From an uncultured Lachnospiraceae bacterium (GTDB lineage Bacteria; Bacillota; Clostridia; Lachnospirales; Lachnospiraceae), in assembly GCA_948441955.1 (NCBI GenBank), contig CAOJQZ010000006.1, positions 1-62,714 on the forward strand: a stretch of 62,714 nucleotides of DNA, read 5' to 3'. This document shows, in pieces, positions 51,610 to 60,721 of the stretch (position 1 is its first letter; each line of letters starts with the position of its first letter). The position numbers were made by a program, and so were the translations under genes. The notes under the pieces are model-generated. The model ran no database searches, was not told the origin of the DNA, and saw only the letters and a program-made list of their open reading frames with translations.

Positions 51610-53220
51610 ATGGATAGATATACAGTACTTTTGGTAGATGATGAAGAAGACGTGATACAGGTTATCATGAAAAAGCTAAATTGGGAGGAGCTTGGTTTTT
51701 CCGTGGCAGGATATGCCTGTAACGGAGTGAAGGCTCTTGAACTGGTGGAAGAATATCAGCCGGATGTTGTTGTAACCGATATCAAAATGCCTTATATGGA
51801 TGGTATGGAGTTGTCTCATCGCATCAAGGCGGAGTTTCCTCTGACAAAAATTTTGATTTTTACAGGATTTGACGAATTTGAATATGCCAGAGAGGCGGTT
51901 CATCTGGAAGTGGAAGAGTATATTCTGAAGCCTGTAAATTCTATGGAGCTGACGAAGGTTTTCCGGCAGCTGAAGTGTAAGCTTGATCAGGAAATCAGTG
52001 AAAAACAGAATGTAGAGATACTTAGAAAATATTATATGGAGTCTTTGCCGCTTCGTCAGGCAAATTTTTATTCTATGTTAATGGAAGGAAGAATCTGTGA
52101 GAATGAAATCCCAAGATATCTTTCCGAGTGTCAGCTGTCCTTTCAGGGTCCGTTTTTTTGCTGTCTTGTTGTCCACACATCTATGAATCAGCTGCCAAAG
52201 GATATGGATCCGCTGCTTTTATCCGCGTCCATTCAGAAGCAGGCGGAGGAACGTCTGGGAGAAAGGTGGAGTGCCAAGGTTTTTCCATATCTTGGAAACA
52301 CGGTTCTGCTGACACAGCTCAAAAATGAAAATGAGATAACCGAATTAACAGATGAATGTGACAGATTTTGTAAATATATCCGCCATATTATCGGCGCAGT
52401 TGTCACTGTAGGAATTGGGAAGGTATGTGCTGGGATTCCAGAGCTGTCCCAGTCCTATGCAGGCGCCAGGGAAGCAGTGTCATACCGGGTAATTTATGGC
52501 TCATCCAGAGCTATTAATATGAAGGAGATTGTTCCTCAGGAGACGGGAAACGCTGTGTTTACGAATGATGCGGAATTATCCGGTCTGTTTAAAATGATTC
52601 GCCTGGGTTCTCAGGAGGATATAATAAACGCAGTAGAAAAATATCTGCATCATGCTTCTCTTCACGAACGTTCCTTACAGCAGTATCATATAGATATTAT
52701 GGAGCTGGCAAGCGCATTATATCGTTTTTCTGTAAAGAACGAGATTGTGGTGGAGGAATTTCCCGGCGATATGAGAAAGCTTTATGGAAGTCTTTTGGAT
52801 ATGGATTCCGAAGTATTAAAAAAATGGCTCATTGATTTAAGCTTTTCTTTCCGCAGGGAGCTTGATAATGCAAGAAACCGGTCTACAAAGTCCTTTGTGT
52901 CAAGGGCACAGGAATATGTTTACAATAATTATGGGGACGAAGGTCTTTCACTGGACGGGGTTTGCCACATGCTGGGAGTATCTAATTCCTATTTTTCTAC
53001 TGCCTTTAAGAAAAAAACAGGAAGTTCTTTTATTGGTTATCTGACTGATTACCGAATGGATCAGGCGTCGCGTCTCCTGATTGAAACGAATGAGAAAAGC
53101 TATATCATTGCGCAGAAGGTCGGCTATACAGATCCGAATTATTTCAGTTATGTATTTAAAAGACGGTTTGGCGTATCTCCTAACAGATACAGAACAGAAC
53201 ATACAGAAAGTGAAGCTTAA
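51610..53220 (+). CDS. Response regulator with AraC-type DNA-binding domain (YesN family)
   Basis: I start at ATG 51610 (MDRYTVLLVDDEED, 536 residues); an ATG at 51544 lies before the promoter. The receiver domain (1-120) has the acidic pair DDEE, the phospho-acceptor D57 in VVTDIKMPYMDG, and the conserved Lys in YILKPVNS (about 104-111). A long middle region of the YesN kind follows, and the C-terminal about 100 residues form two AraC helix-turn-helix motifs (LSLDGVCHMLGVSNSYFSTAF, in pieces; then YIIAQKVGYTDPNYFSYVFK). It is followed two bases later by its kinase and probably activates mglBAC. Confidence 0.92.
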   Translation: MDRYTVLLVDDEEDVIQVIMKKLNWEELGFSVAGYACNGVKALELVEEYQPDVVVTDIKMPYMDGMELSHRIKAEFPLTKILIFTGFDEFEYAREAVHLEVEEYILKPVNSMELTKVFRQLKCKLDQEISEKQNVEILRKYYMESLPLRQANFYSMLMEGRICENEIPRYLSECQLSFQGPFFCCLVVHTSMNQLPKDMDPLLLSASIQKQAEERLGERWSAKVFPYLGNTVLLTQLKNENEITELTDECDRFCKYIRHIIGAVVTVGIGKVCAGIPELSQSYAGAREAVSYRVIYGSSRAINMKEIVPQETGNAVFTNDAELSGLFKMIRLGSQEDIINAVEKYLHHASLHERSLQQYHIDIMELASALYRFSVKNEIVVEEFPGDMRKLYGSLLDMDSEVLKKWLIDLSFSFRRELDNARNRSTKSFVSRAQEYVYNNYGDEGLSLDGVCHMLGVSNSYFSTAFKKKTGSSFIGYLTDYRMDQASRLLIETNEKSYIIAQKVGYTDPNYFSYVFKRRFGVSPNRYRTEHTESEA

Positions 53221-53222
53221 AG

Positions 53223-55124
53223 GTGAAACAGAAATATTTGATACAGAAATGTCTGGAATACTGGAGGAAAATAAAGCCAAGAGGGATACAGCCGATGCTT
53301 ATGCTTGTATTTTCTGCCATATCTGTTTCCAGCATGTTGATTCTTGGCGTTGTAATGTATTTCCGATTTTCTGATACATCCAGAGAAGAAATTGTGCAGA
53401 GCACACAAAAGCTTATGGAGCAGACCGGAGAAAATATGGAGGATTATCTGGTGAGCATGCGTCAGATTTCGGATGCGGCTTATTATAATGTGATAAAGGA
53501 GAGCGATTTTTCCAGTCAGGATAACGATATTCAGCATGGAATGAGCCTTTTGTACGAAGCGAATAAGGACAAGCTGCGCAGTATCGCCATATATAATAAT
53601 TATGGCAGTCTGATGGGTGCGGAACCAGTTGCGTCTCAGAAAGAGGATCCGAATGTTACAAAGCAGGATTGGTATATACAGGCAATGGCCGAGATGGAGA
53701 ATATGCATTTTTCCACCCCCCATATACAGAATTTGTTTGATGACGACACATTTCGTTATTACTGGGTGATTTCTCTGAGCCGTGTTGTGGAGCTTACCAA
53801 CCAAGGAGTTCCGCAGCAGGGAGTTTTGCTGGTAGATATGGATTATTCAAGTATTTCCAGGATAATGACACAGATTAATGCGCAGAATAACGGTCAGTAT
53901 TATTATCTTTGCGACAGTAATGGAGAGATCATCTACCATACCCAGCAGATGCAGATCAGTAAAGGATTATTAAGTGAGAACAGTGTAAAAGCAGCGGCAT
54001 ATAAGGATGGAATTTACGATGAGATTTTTGAAGGGGAGCACCGCAAGGTTATTGTCAATACTATCAGTTATACAGGATGGAAGCTGGTGGGAGTGATTCC
54101 CTATTCAGTATTTACCAGAGGTATGTTCAATGTCCGGTATTTTATTGTGATGCTGATACTTCTGATGGCAATGATGCTTGCTGTGGTAAGCAGAGTAGTT
54201 TCAGCCAGAATTTCCAGCCCTATTTTAAAGCTGAATGATTCAGTTCTGGAATACGAGGCGGGTGAGCAGCCGGAGATTTACATTGGAGGCTCTATGGAAA
54301 TACGGCATCTGGGTGATTCTATTCAAAGATCTTATGAGCAGATTGATACTTTGATGCATAAGATTGTCCTGGAACAAACAGAAAGAAGAAAGAGTGAGCT
54401 GGATGCGCTGCAAAGCCAGATAAATCCTCACTTTTTATACAATGCGCTGGATTCTCTCACATGGATGGTGGAAGGAGAGAAAAACGATGAAGCGGTATTT
54501 ATGATCTCTCAGCTGGCTAAGCTTTTTAGAATCAGTCTCTCAAAAGGACGTACCGTGATCAGTGTAAGAGATGAGCTTCTGCATGCACAGAGTTATATGA
54601 ATATACAGAAGATACGCTATAAGAACTCTTTCACTTTTACAATGGAGATGGAGCCGGAGGTACAGGACTGCTGTACGGTAAAGCTAATTTTACAGCCAAT
54701 TCTTGAAAATGCTATTAATTATGGCGTCAATGGAATGGAGGATTGTGGAGAAATAAGATTAAGAGGAAAAAAGGAAGAGGGGAGGATCATTCTTTCGGTT
54801 ACAGATAACGGAATGGGAATGTCTGAAGAGGAAGTACAGTTTTTACTGACAGACAGTAAGCGGTTACCCAGTCATGGTTCAGGAGTTGGTCTTGTAAATG
54901 TCAATAACCGTATTAAGATACTTTTTGGAAAGGAATACGGTCTCATTGTGGAAAGTGAGCCGGATGAAGGAACAACAGTTTCTGTATGTATTCCCGAAGT
55001 TCCTTATACAGAGGAGAACAGGAAAATTCTTGAGGCGGGTCATCCCTTTGGCGGAGAAGAGGATTTTACAGGAAAAACAGCAGTACAGAAAAATATAGGA
55101 AAAGATAAAGATGAAAAACAGTAA
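53223..55124 (+). CDS. Sensor histidine kinase (YesM family)
   Basis: The 633-residue protein starts at GTG two bases after the regulator stop. It has a membrane helix at about 26-46, an extracellular dCache-like domain to about 295, a second helix (about 300-325) and a HAMP linker. The His-kinase domain follows with the phospho-acceptor His in QSQINPHFLYNALDSL (about residue 404), the N-box ILQPILENAINYGV (about 495-508) and a GVGLVNVNNRIKILFG G-box (about 557-572). It shares its operon with two membrane-attached sugar-binding proteins, so its input is probably a ligand-loaded binding protein, as in XylFII-LytS-type systems. Confidence 0.91.
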   Translation: MKQKYLIQKCLEYWRKIKPRGIQPMLMLVFSAISVSSMLILGVVMYFRFSDTSREEIVQSTQKLMEQTGENMEDYLVSMRQISDAAYYNVIKESDFSSQDNDIQHGMSLLYEANKDKLRSIAIYNNYGSLMGAEPVASQKEDPNVTKQDWYIQAMAEMENMHFSTPHIQNLFDDDTFRYYWVISLSRVVELTNQGVPQQGVLLVDMDYSSISRIMTQINAQNNGQYYYLCDSNGEIIYHTQQMQISKGLLSENSVKAAAYKDGIYDEIFEGEHRKVIVNTISYTGWKLVGVIPYSVFTRGMFNVRYFIVMLILLMAMMLAVVSRVVSARISSPILKLNDSVLEYEAGEQPEIYIGGSMEIRHLGDSIQRSYEQIDTLMHKIVLEQTERRKSELDALQSQINPHFLYNALDSLTWMVEGEKNDEAVFMISQLAKLFRISLSKGRTVISVRDELLHAQSYMNIQKIRYKNSFTFTMEMEPEVQDCCTVKLILQPILENAINYGVNGMEDCGEIRLRGKKEEGRIILSVTDNGMGMSEEEVQFLLTDSKRLPSHGSGVGLVNVNNRIKILFGKEYGLIVESEPDEGTTVSVCIPEVPYTEENRKILEAGHPFGGEEDFTGKTAVQKNIGKDKDEKQ

Positions 55125-56079
55125 AAAGGTGTTTATTCTGACAGAGGCATTCTTAGCCGGACTGGTTATGATTGTGGCTTTTGCCATGTTTCAGGAGAAA
55201 ATTGGAGAGGAGCGCGGCAAGATTTCCGTGATCATCCGAAATTCCGATGATAATCAGTGGGCTGCCTTCAAATATGGATTGAGAATGGCGGCACAGGATT
55301 ATCAGATGGAAATATTCGTTGTCAGTACGGGGGGAACGCTTTCTGCGGAAGAGGAAAAAGAGGCAATTGAACATGAAATTGATAATGGGGCGGATGCAGT
55401 AATCCTACAGCCTGTTTCAGGGGCAGATACGGAAGATATGTTAAAAAGATTAAGGAACAGAGTTCCGATTGTGCTTGTGGAATCATTGACAGAGAGAGGG
55501 GAGCAGATATCAGGACTTCCGGCTGTAAAACCGGATAACCTGGCTATGGGAAATGCGCTGGCTGAAGAGCTTTTGAAGGATTATAACGGTAAGATGAGAG
55601 GAAAGACGCTGGGACTTATTTCAGGAGATGAAGGAGTTGCAGCTGAACGGAGAAAAGGTTTTCATACTGCTCTGGAGGGCGAGGGAGCCAGAGTCCTCTG
55701 GACAATTTCCGGTTTATCTGCGGAGGATGGAGAGAGCACGTTGGAAATGCAGGAAAAAGTGGATTTTGTGATTGCCCTGGATGATGACAGTCTGACGGCA
55801 GCAGGAAAAGCGGCTTCCGCCAATGATCTTCACGGAGCGCTGGTATATGGTATCGGAAACTCAACAGAAGCCGCTTATTATCTTGACACAGGCTTTGCCA
55901 GATGTCTTGTGGTGCCAGATGAATTTGATGTGGGATATCAGAGTGTTAAAGAAGTGACGGAATGTCTTGGCCGCTTCTTAAGGGAGCCAGAGGAGCAGAT
56001 GGTTTCTTTTACTGTTTTACGGAGAGATACATTGTTTTTAAAAGAAAATCAGGAGATTCTTTTTACAATGAGCCAATAG
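55111..56079 (+). CDS. Membrane-anchored periplasmic-binding-protein-like sugar sensor
   Basis: The 322-residue protein overlaps the end of the kinase gene by 14 bases. It has one uncleaved-looking N-terminal membrane helix (about 7-26) and no lipobox Cys, then a type-I periplasmic-binding fold: KISVIIRNSDDNQWAAFKYGLRMAA (about 37-61, in pieces), GADAVILQPVSG (about 91-102), and a GLISGDEGVAAERRKGFHTAL region (about 167-187). It has the LacI/RbsB shape but stays anchored, so it is more likely an extracellular ligand sensor for the neighbouring kinase than a transporter subunit. Confidence 0.8.
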   Translation: MKNSKKVFILTEAFLAGLVMIVAFAMFQEKIGEERGKISVIIRNSDDNQWAAFKYGLRMAAQDYQMEIFVVSTGGTLSAEEEKEAIEHEIDNGADAVILQPVSGADTEDMLKRLRNRVPIVLVESLTERGEQISGLPAVKPDNLAMGNALAEELLKDYNGKMRGKTLGLISGDEGVAAERRKGFHTALEGEGARVLWTISGLSAEDGESTLEMQEKVDFVIALDDDSLTAAGKAASANDLHGALVYGIGNSTEAAYYLDTGFARCLVVPDEFDVGYQSVKEVTECLGRFLREPEEQMVSFTVLRRDTLFLKENQEILFTMSQ

Positions 56080-56110
56080 AAATACCGATGGAAATTGAGG
56101 GGGTATAATT

Positions 56111-57148
56111 ATGGGAGTAAAGAGAAGGGCGGCAGTGGGAGTCATTTTCTGCATTTGCCTGCAGTTTTTATATGCCTGCGGGGAAAAACAGTCTGAGGGA
56201 ACAGACAAAATATGTGTAGGAGTAGCATATTATAATCAAAGTGATACATTTCTCAATCAGCTGATAGATTGTCTGAAGGAGTATATTCATAATTATGAAG
56301 AGGAAGGCTATGAGACAACAATGCAGATCCGGGATGCGGCCGGGTCCCAGAGGAAACAGAACGATCAGGTAAAGGAACTGATTAATGCAGGCTGTAACGT
56401 ACTTTGTGTGAATCTGGTAGACAGATCAGATCCGTCGGAAATTATCGATCTTGCAAGGGATAACGATATACCGATTATTTTTTTCAATAGAGAACCTGTT
56501 GCAGAGGATATGATGCAGTGGGACAGGCTTTATTATGTTGGGGCACTTGCGGAACAGTCCGGCGTTATGCAGGGGGAGATGGCAGTTGAGCTGATACAGT
56601 CATTGCCGCAAATCGATCGCAATCGGGACGGGAAAATCCAATATGTAGTTCTGGAAGGAGAGGCCGGTCATCAGGACGCAATTATCCGTACAGAAAATGT
56701 AGTTGATACTTTGAAAAACAATGGGATTGAGATTGAAAAGCTAAGCTATGGGATTGCAAACTGGAACCGTGCCCAGGCAGAAAATCGGATGCTGCAGATG
56801 ATAAGCCAGCATCAGAATAAGATAGAGCTTGTTCTGGCCAATAACGATGATATGGCTCTGGGGGCAATTGACGCTTATAAAAAGCTGAATTATACAGAGG
56901 CCGTGCTGCCGGTATTTTTGGGAATTGACGGGACAGACGAAGGTCTGGAAGCAGTCCGGGAACTAGAACTTGCCGGAACGGTATATAATGATAAGGAAGG
57001 CCAGGCCAGGGCAATGGCAAAGCTTGCTGTGGCGGTTGTATCTGGAGAGGGGATCGAAAAAATTGAATTTGAAAACGACAGATATATTTATCTTCCCTAT
57101 TTTAAGGTAACCAAAAGTATGGCGGACGCTATGAGGAAAGAGAAATGA
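56111..57148 (+). CDS. Galactose-binding-type lipoprotein, probable second sensor component
   Basis: The 345-residue lipoprotein has a signal peptide with lipobox LYAC (Cys 23). The mature part is MglB-like: VGVAYYNQSDTFLNQL (about 36-51), DRNRDGKIQYVVLEGEAGHQDA (about 176-197, in pieces; this recalls the MglB calcium loop) and LANNDDMALGAIDAYKKLN (about 238-256). It resembles the transporter's own MglB but sits in the sensing operon, so it probably reports sugar to the YesM-type kinase. Its stop overlaps the start of the HAD gene (ATGA). Confidence 0.83.
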   Translation: MGVKRRAAVGVIFCICLQFLYACGEKQSEGTDKICVGVAYYNQSDTFLNQLIDCLKEYIHNYEEEGYETTMQIRDAAGSQRKQNDQVKELINAGCNVLCVNLVDRSDPSEIIDLARDNDIPIIFFNREPVAEDMMQWDRLYYVGALAEQSGVMQGEMAVELIQSLPQIDRNRDGKIQYVVLEGEAGHQDAIIRTENVVDTLKNNGIEIEKLSYGIANWNRAQAENRMLQMISQHQNKIELVLANNDDMALGAIDAYKKLNYTEAVLPVFLGIDGTDEGLEAVRELELAGTVYNDKEGQARAMAKLAVAVVSGEGIEKIEFENDRYIYLPYFKVTKSMADAMRKEK

Positions 57149-57615
57149 TACATATAGAGATACCGGAGTATAAGACGTTAGAGCTGGAATATCTTGTACT
57201 GGATTACAATGGAACGATTGCGTTGGACGGTGAGATTGCTGACAGTGTAAAGGAACGGCTTTATAAGTTATCCGAAATGCTGGAAATATATGTGCTGACC
57301 GCCGACACCTATGGTACGGCAGAAAAGTCCTGCCGGAAACTGCCGGTGGAGATTTATACATTTCCAAAGGATGGGGCTTTAAAGGAAAAACAAAAAGCAG
57401 TGGAGAGGCTGGGGGCAGGAAAATGTATTGCAATCGGAAATGGACGCAATGACCAGCTGATGTGCAGGGTAAGTGCTCTTTCTATTGCCGTGCTTGAGCA
57501 GGAGGGTATGTGGGGCAGACTTCTAAGGGAGACAGACATATGTACCAGGAGCATTGAAGACGCGCTGGATCTTTTGGTTTATCCTAAAAGGCTGATTGCG
57601 GCGCTTAGAGGATGA
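57145..57615 (+). CDS. HAD-family protein, soluble P-type-ATPase-like
   Basis: The 156-residue protein has HAD motif I as LDYNGTIALDG (about 19-29, nucleophile Asp in the D-x-N-G-T form), motif II in YVLTADTYG (about 50-58), and motif III/IV as AIGNGRNDQLM (about 92-102). The D-Y-N-G-T and G-N-G-x-N-D patterns match the soluble HAD proteins related to the phosphorylation domain of P-type ATPases. It ends the sensing operon, overlapping the lipoprotein gene by four bases. Its substrate and its link to sugar sensing are unknown. Confidence 0.78.
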   Translation: MIHIEIPEYKTLELEYLVLDYNGTIALDGEIADSVKERLYKLSEMLEIYVLTADTYGTAEKSCRKLPVEIYTFPKDGALKEKQKAVERLGAGKCIAIGNGRNDQLMCRVSALSIAVLEQEGMWGRLLRETDICTRSIEDALDLLVYPKRLIAALRG

Positions 57616-57742
57616 GGAGACACAGAAGATGAATATTATAGCGAGGAGTTCACAGTATTGCTAATAGAAACTGTAATGAGGTATTAGAAATATTTTATAA
57701 TTCGGACGTTCACTTTAGGAATAGAAAGACGTGGGAATAATT

Positions 57743-57780
57743 AGATATCCTTATTGGCTGAGCTAAGGGTATCTTTTTTA
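57743..57780 (+). terminator. Terminator of the sensing operon
   Basis: AGATATCCTTA (57743-57753) pairs with TAAGGGTATCT (57764-57774), allowing one G-U, and is followed by six T residues. The stretch between it and the HAD gene (57616-57742) holds only short open frames without supported starts, possibly a gene remnant. Confidence 0.82.
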
Positions 57781-57826
57781 TGCTCATTTTTCATCCTGTT
57801 TTGTATGGAATAAAAAAGTGCATATA

Positions 57827-58017
57827 AAGACGTATTAAAAGACATAAATAAGACGTGAAATATGTCAATATGTGACAAAAAATAAAAATATATTGACAAT
57901 AAAATACAATAAACATATAATATAAAAAATAATATTATTATATATTTCCTGATAGTAAAATAAAAACGTCTTTAAATATCCTAAAATAAAACGAGGTGTC
58001 TTTAAATAAACTATCAG
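57827..58017 (+). promoter_or_regulatory. Consensus promoter of the DUF3100 operon with flanking repeats
   Basis: A perfect-consensus promoter, TTGACA (57893-57898), 17 bases, TATAAT (57916-57921), is bracketed by repeats. Upstream, AAGAC starts at 57827, 57839 and 57850, one helical turn apart. Downstream, GTCTTTAAATA occurs at 57968-57978 and 57998-58008 (the same motif inverted), and CTGATAGT (57949-57956) is inverted as ACTATCAG (58010-58017). This is a good candidate array for an activator or repressor in an AT-rich leader. Confidence 0.72.
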
Positions 58018-58066
58018 AAGGTGCGCACAAAAGAACTATAAAGGAAAATGTAAGGAGGAAGCGGGA

Positions 58067-59272
58067 ATGAGTTTTTGGAATCCATTGACTTGTATTACAG
58101 GCTGTCTTGTTGTATATTCAATTGGAGAGTTTTTATCTAAGAAAACAAAAGGAGCAATTTCATCATTATTGTTTGCGTGTATTTTATTTATTGCGGGATT
58201 TTGGAGCGGGGTTCTGCCTAAGGATGTGACTACACAGTCAGGGCTGGTGGCAGTCATGTCCAACTTTGGGGCGGCCTTCATGATAACAAATATCGGTACG
58301 CTGATTAATCTGGAGGATATGATCCGGGAATGGAAAACCGTGGTGATTTCAATTTTTTCAATCATTGCTATCGCTTTGATTTGTTTCACAATAGGTTCGC
58401 TTTTATTCGGAAGAGAATATGCTTTGATTGCAGCGCCGCCGGTTGCAGGCTCTACAGTTGCAGGCATTATTGTGACAGGTATGGCAGAGGCGGCCGACCG
58501 ACCGGAACTGGCAGCATTTGCGGTATTGATTCTTTCCCTTCAGAAATTTTTTGGTATTCCGATATCAACGTTCTGTATTCGAAAGGATTTAAGGAATAAG
58601 CAGAAGAGCGGATACTTTAAACAGGAAACAGAGAATAAAAAAGAGCTTAAGCTGCCAAGTATGAGAGTGTTTAAAGAAACCCCGAAACATTTAAGAACAA
58701 ATACGATTTATATCTGTAAGGTTGCGCTGGTAGCATGTCTTGCTGATTTTGTTGGAAAGGCAACGATGATTCCAGGTTCAGACCCGGTAAATTATATTCT
58801 GAATCCGAATATTGCATATCTGCTGTTTGGTTTGATTTTTGCTAGAATTGGATTTTTGGAGAAGGACATTTTTGGGAAAGCAAATTCTTCTGGAATTATA
58901 ACCTTTGGCCTTTTACTTATGCTTCCGGGAAGTCTGGCTTCTCTTACACCGTCTGGGCTGGCCAAAATGATTGTTCCGGTAGTGGGAATACTTGTACTTT
59001 GTTCTATCGGTATTATTGCTGTATGCGGAATCGTAGGAAAGTTTCTTGGTTATTCTCCCTACGCATCAGCGGCAATCGGCGTAACTTGCATGTTGGCTTA
59101 TCCTGCAACGCAGATTATTACAACAGAAGGTGTGGATTCTCTCGAATGGGAGGGGGACGAAAGACAGAAGGCTATGGATTACATGCTGCCTAAAATGATT
59201 ATAGGCGGATTTGTAACAGTAACAGTGGTTTCAGTCGCATTTGCAAGTATTATTGGTCCAATGATTTTCTAA
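58067..59272 (+). CDS. DUF3100 integral membrane protein, probable transporter
   Basis: The 401-residue protein has about ten hydrophobic segments, with glycine-rich LIAAPPVAGSTVAGIIVTGMAE (about 120-141, in pieces) and a C-terminal repeat-like GVTCMLAYPATQIITTEGVD (about 341-360). These resemble paired re-entrant or gated-channel elements. This is the DUF3100 family, whose function is not established. It is followed 19 bases later by an AbgB-like amidohydrolase, an arrangement like the AbgT/AbgAB system in which an acyl-amino acid is imported and then cleaved. I infer a carrier for an N-acyl amino acid or similar amide. Confidence 0.75.
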   Translation: MSFWNPLTCITGCLVVYSIGEFLSKKTKGAISSLLFACILFIAGFWSGVLPKDVTTQSGLVAVMSNFGAAFMITNIGTLINLEDMIREWKTVVISIFSIIAIALICFTIGSLLFGREYALIAAPPVAGSTVAGIIVTGMAEAADRPELAAFAVLILSLQKFFGIPISTFCIRKDLRNKQKSGYFKQETENKKELKLPSMRVFKETPKHLRTNTIYICKVALVACLADFVGKATMIPGSDPVNYILNPNIAYLLFGLIFARIGFLEKDIFGKANSSGIITFGLLLMLPGSLASLTPSGLAKMIVPVVGILVLCSIGIIAVCGIVGKFLGYSPYASAAIGVTCMLAYPATQIITTEGVDSLEWEGDERQKAMDYMLPKMIIGGFVTVTVVSVAFASIIGPMIF

Positions 59273-59291
59273 GAGCAGGAGGAAAAAGAAA

Positions 59292-60674
59292 ATGGTAGGA
59301 AAAATAGCCATAGAAGAAATTGAGCGTAAGCGGGAGGCTATTGACGAATTAAGCAGATTTATCTGGAACAATCCCGAAGCAGGATTTAAGGAGTACAAAG
59401 CTCATGAAAAGGTGGCGGCGTTTATGGAAGCGGAAGGCTTCCAGGTTGAAAGAGGTGTGGGAGGCGTACCGACAGCAATCAAAGCAGTTTACGGAAGCGG
59501 TCATCCGGTAATAGGGTTTATGGGTGAGTTTGATGCACTGCCCGGCTTAAGCCAGCGGGTGTCTGTAGATAAGGAGGAAATAGAGGGACAGCCTTATGGA
59601 CATGGATGTGGACATAATCTGCTCTGCGCAGCCCATGTGGGAGGAGTTTTAGGGCTGAAGGAGGAGATGAAGAGGAGAAGTCTTCAGGGAACAATTGTTT
59701 TTTATGCCTGTCCGGGGGAAGAGCTTCTGACAGGAAAACCTTTGATGGCAAAGGGAGGAGCATTTGAAGGCCTGGATGTGGCAGTTAATTTTCACCCTAA
59801 TAAAATTAATGAAGCTACCACAGGAGTATCTACGGCTGTTAATTCTGCCAGATTTAAATTTACCGGAAAAGCGTCTCATGCGGCAAATGCACCGGAAAAC
59901 GGGAGGAGTGCCCTGGACGGTGTTGAGCTTATGAATGTGGGGGCAAATTATCTTAGAGAGCATGTACCGTCTGATGTGAGGATTCATTATACCATTACAA
60001 ATGGCGGAATTGTACCTAACATTGTACCGGATAAGGCTGAGGTTTGGTATTACATAAGGGCGTTTTCAAGAGAAGTAGTAGAAGATGTGTATGAGCGTCT
60101 CATACGGGTGGCAAAGGGAGCAGCCATGATGACGGACACACAGGTCGATGTGGAGTTTCAGGGGGGCTGCTATAATACCCAGAACAATAAAATACTTGCA
60201 AATGTAGTTGCAGAGGCCATGAATGAAATACCCCAGGAGCCGTGGACAAAAGAGGAGCTTGCATTTGCCGCAGCGCTGGATGAGAAGACGGCTGAATCTG
60301 CAAGAGCAACAGTGAAAAAATACGGGTTGGAGGCAGACACGCATTTATATTCAGGACCAGGAAAGGTGACATGCTTTAACAGCTACGGTTCTACTGATAT
60401 TGGGGATGTTATGCATCTTGTGCCTACCGCATATTTTTTCACGGCATGTACGAATATGGGGGCGCCTGCCCATAGCTGGCAGTTTGCATCCTGTGCCGGC
60501 AGCAGTATCGGAGAAAAGGGTATGATATTTGCGGCAAAGACGATGGCAGTTTATGGAGCAAAGCTGATAGAAAACCCGGAATTGATTGCTTTGGCAAAGG
60601 CCGAGTTTGACAGGCAGATGGAAGGAAGAGTCTACAAAAATCCTGTGCCGGACGGGATGAGTGTGCCAAAGTAA
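59292..60674 (+). CDS. M20-family amidohydrolase, AbgB-like
   Basis: The 460-residue protein is a metal-dependent amidohydrolase. IWNNPEAGFKEYKAHEKV (about 23-40) opens the family domain. Metal ligands lie in GFMGEFDALPG (about 75-85), YGHGCGHNLLCAAHVGG (about 98-114), CPGEELLTGKP (about 140-150) and NFHPNK near 167-172. The lid domain contains FTGKASHAANAPENGRSALDG (about 193-213). Its length and motifs fit aminobenzoyl-glutamate-hydrolase B (AbgB)-type enzymes rather than the shorter IAA-amino-acid hydrolases. It shares the promoter of the DUF3100 gene and ends in a bidirectional terminator. Confidence 0.87.
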   Translation: MVGKIAIEEIERKREAIDELSRFIWNNPEAGFKEYKAHEKVAAFMEAEGFQVERGVGGVPTAIKAVYGSGHPVIGFMGEFDALPGLSQRVSVDKEEIEGQPYGHGCGHNLLCAAHVGGVLGLKEEMKRRSLQGTIVFYACPGEELLTGKPLMAKGGAFEGLDVAVNFHPNKINEATTGVSTAVNSARFKFTGKASHAANAPENGRSALDGVELMNVGANYLREHVPSDVRIHYTITNGGIVPNIVPDKAEVWYYIRAFSREVVEDVYERLIRVAKGAAMMTDTQVDVEFQGGCYNTQNNKILANVVAEAMNEIPQEPWTKEELAFAAALDEKTAESARATVKKYGLEADTHLYSGPGKVTCFNSYGSTDIGDVMHLVPTAYFFTACTNMGAPAHSWQFASCAGSSIGEKGMIFAAKTMAVYGAKLIENPELIALAKAEFDRQMEGRVYKNPVPDGMSVPK

Positions 60675-60680
60675 AAATAG

Positions 60681-60715
60681 AAAAAGATCAGAGCGTTTCC
60701 GCATCTGATCTTTTT
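60681..60715. terminator. Bidirectional terminator between convergent genes
   Basis: AAAAAGATCAGA-GCG (60681-60695) pairs with CGC-A-TCTGATCTTTTT (60700-60715) around a four-base loop, with T-runs for both strands. Confidence 0.88.
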
Positions 60716-60721
60716 TTGAGC

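Noticed and set aside
57640..57741. Short open frames after the HAD gene (one after GAGGAG beginning MNIIARSS)
   Set aside because: The frame with a start ends after 11 codons, and the neighbouring longer frame has no start; at best a decayed fragment.
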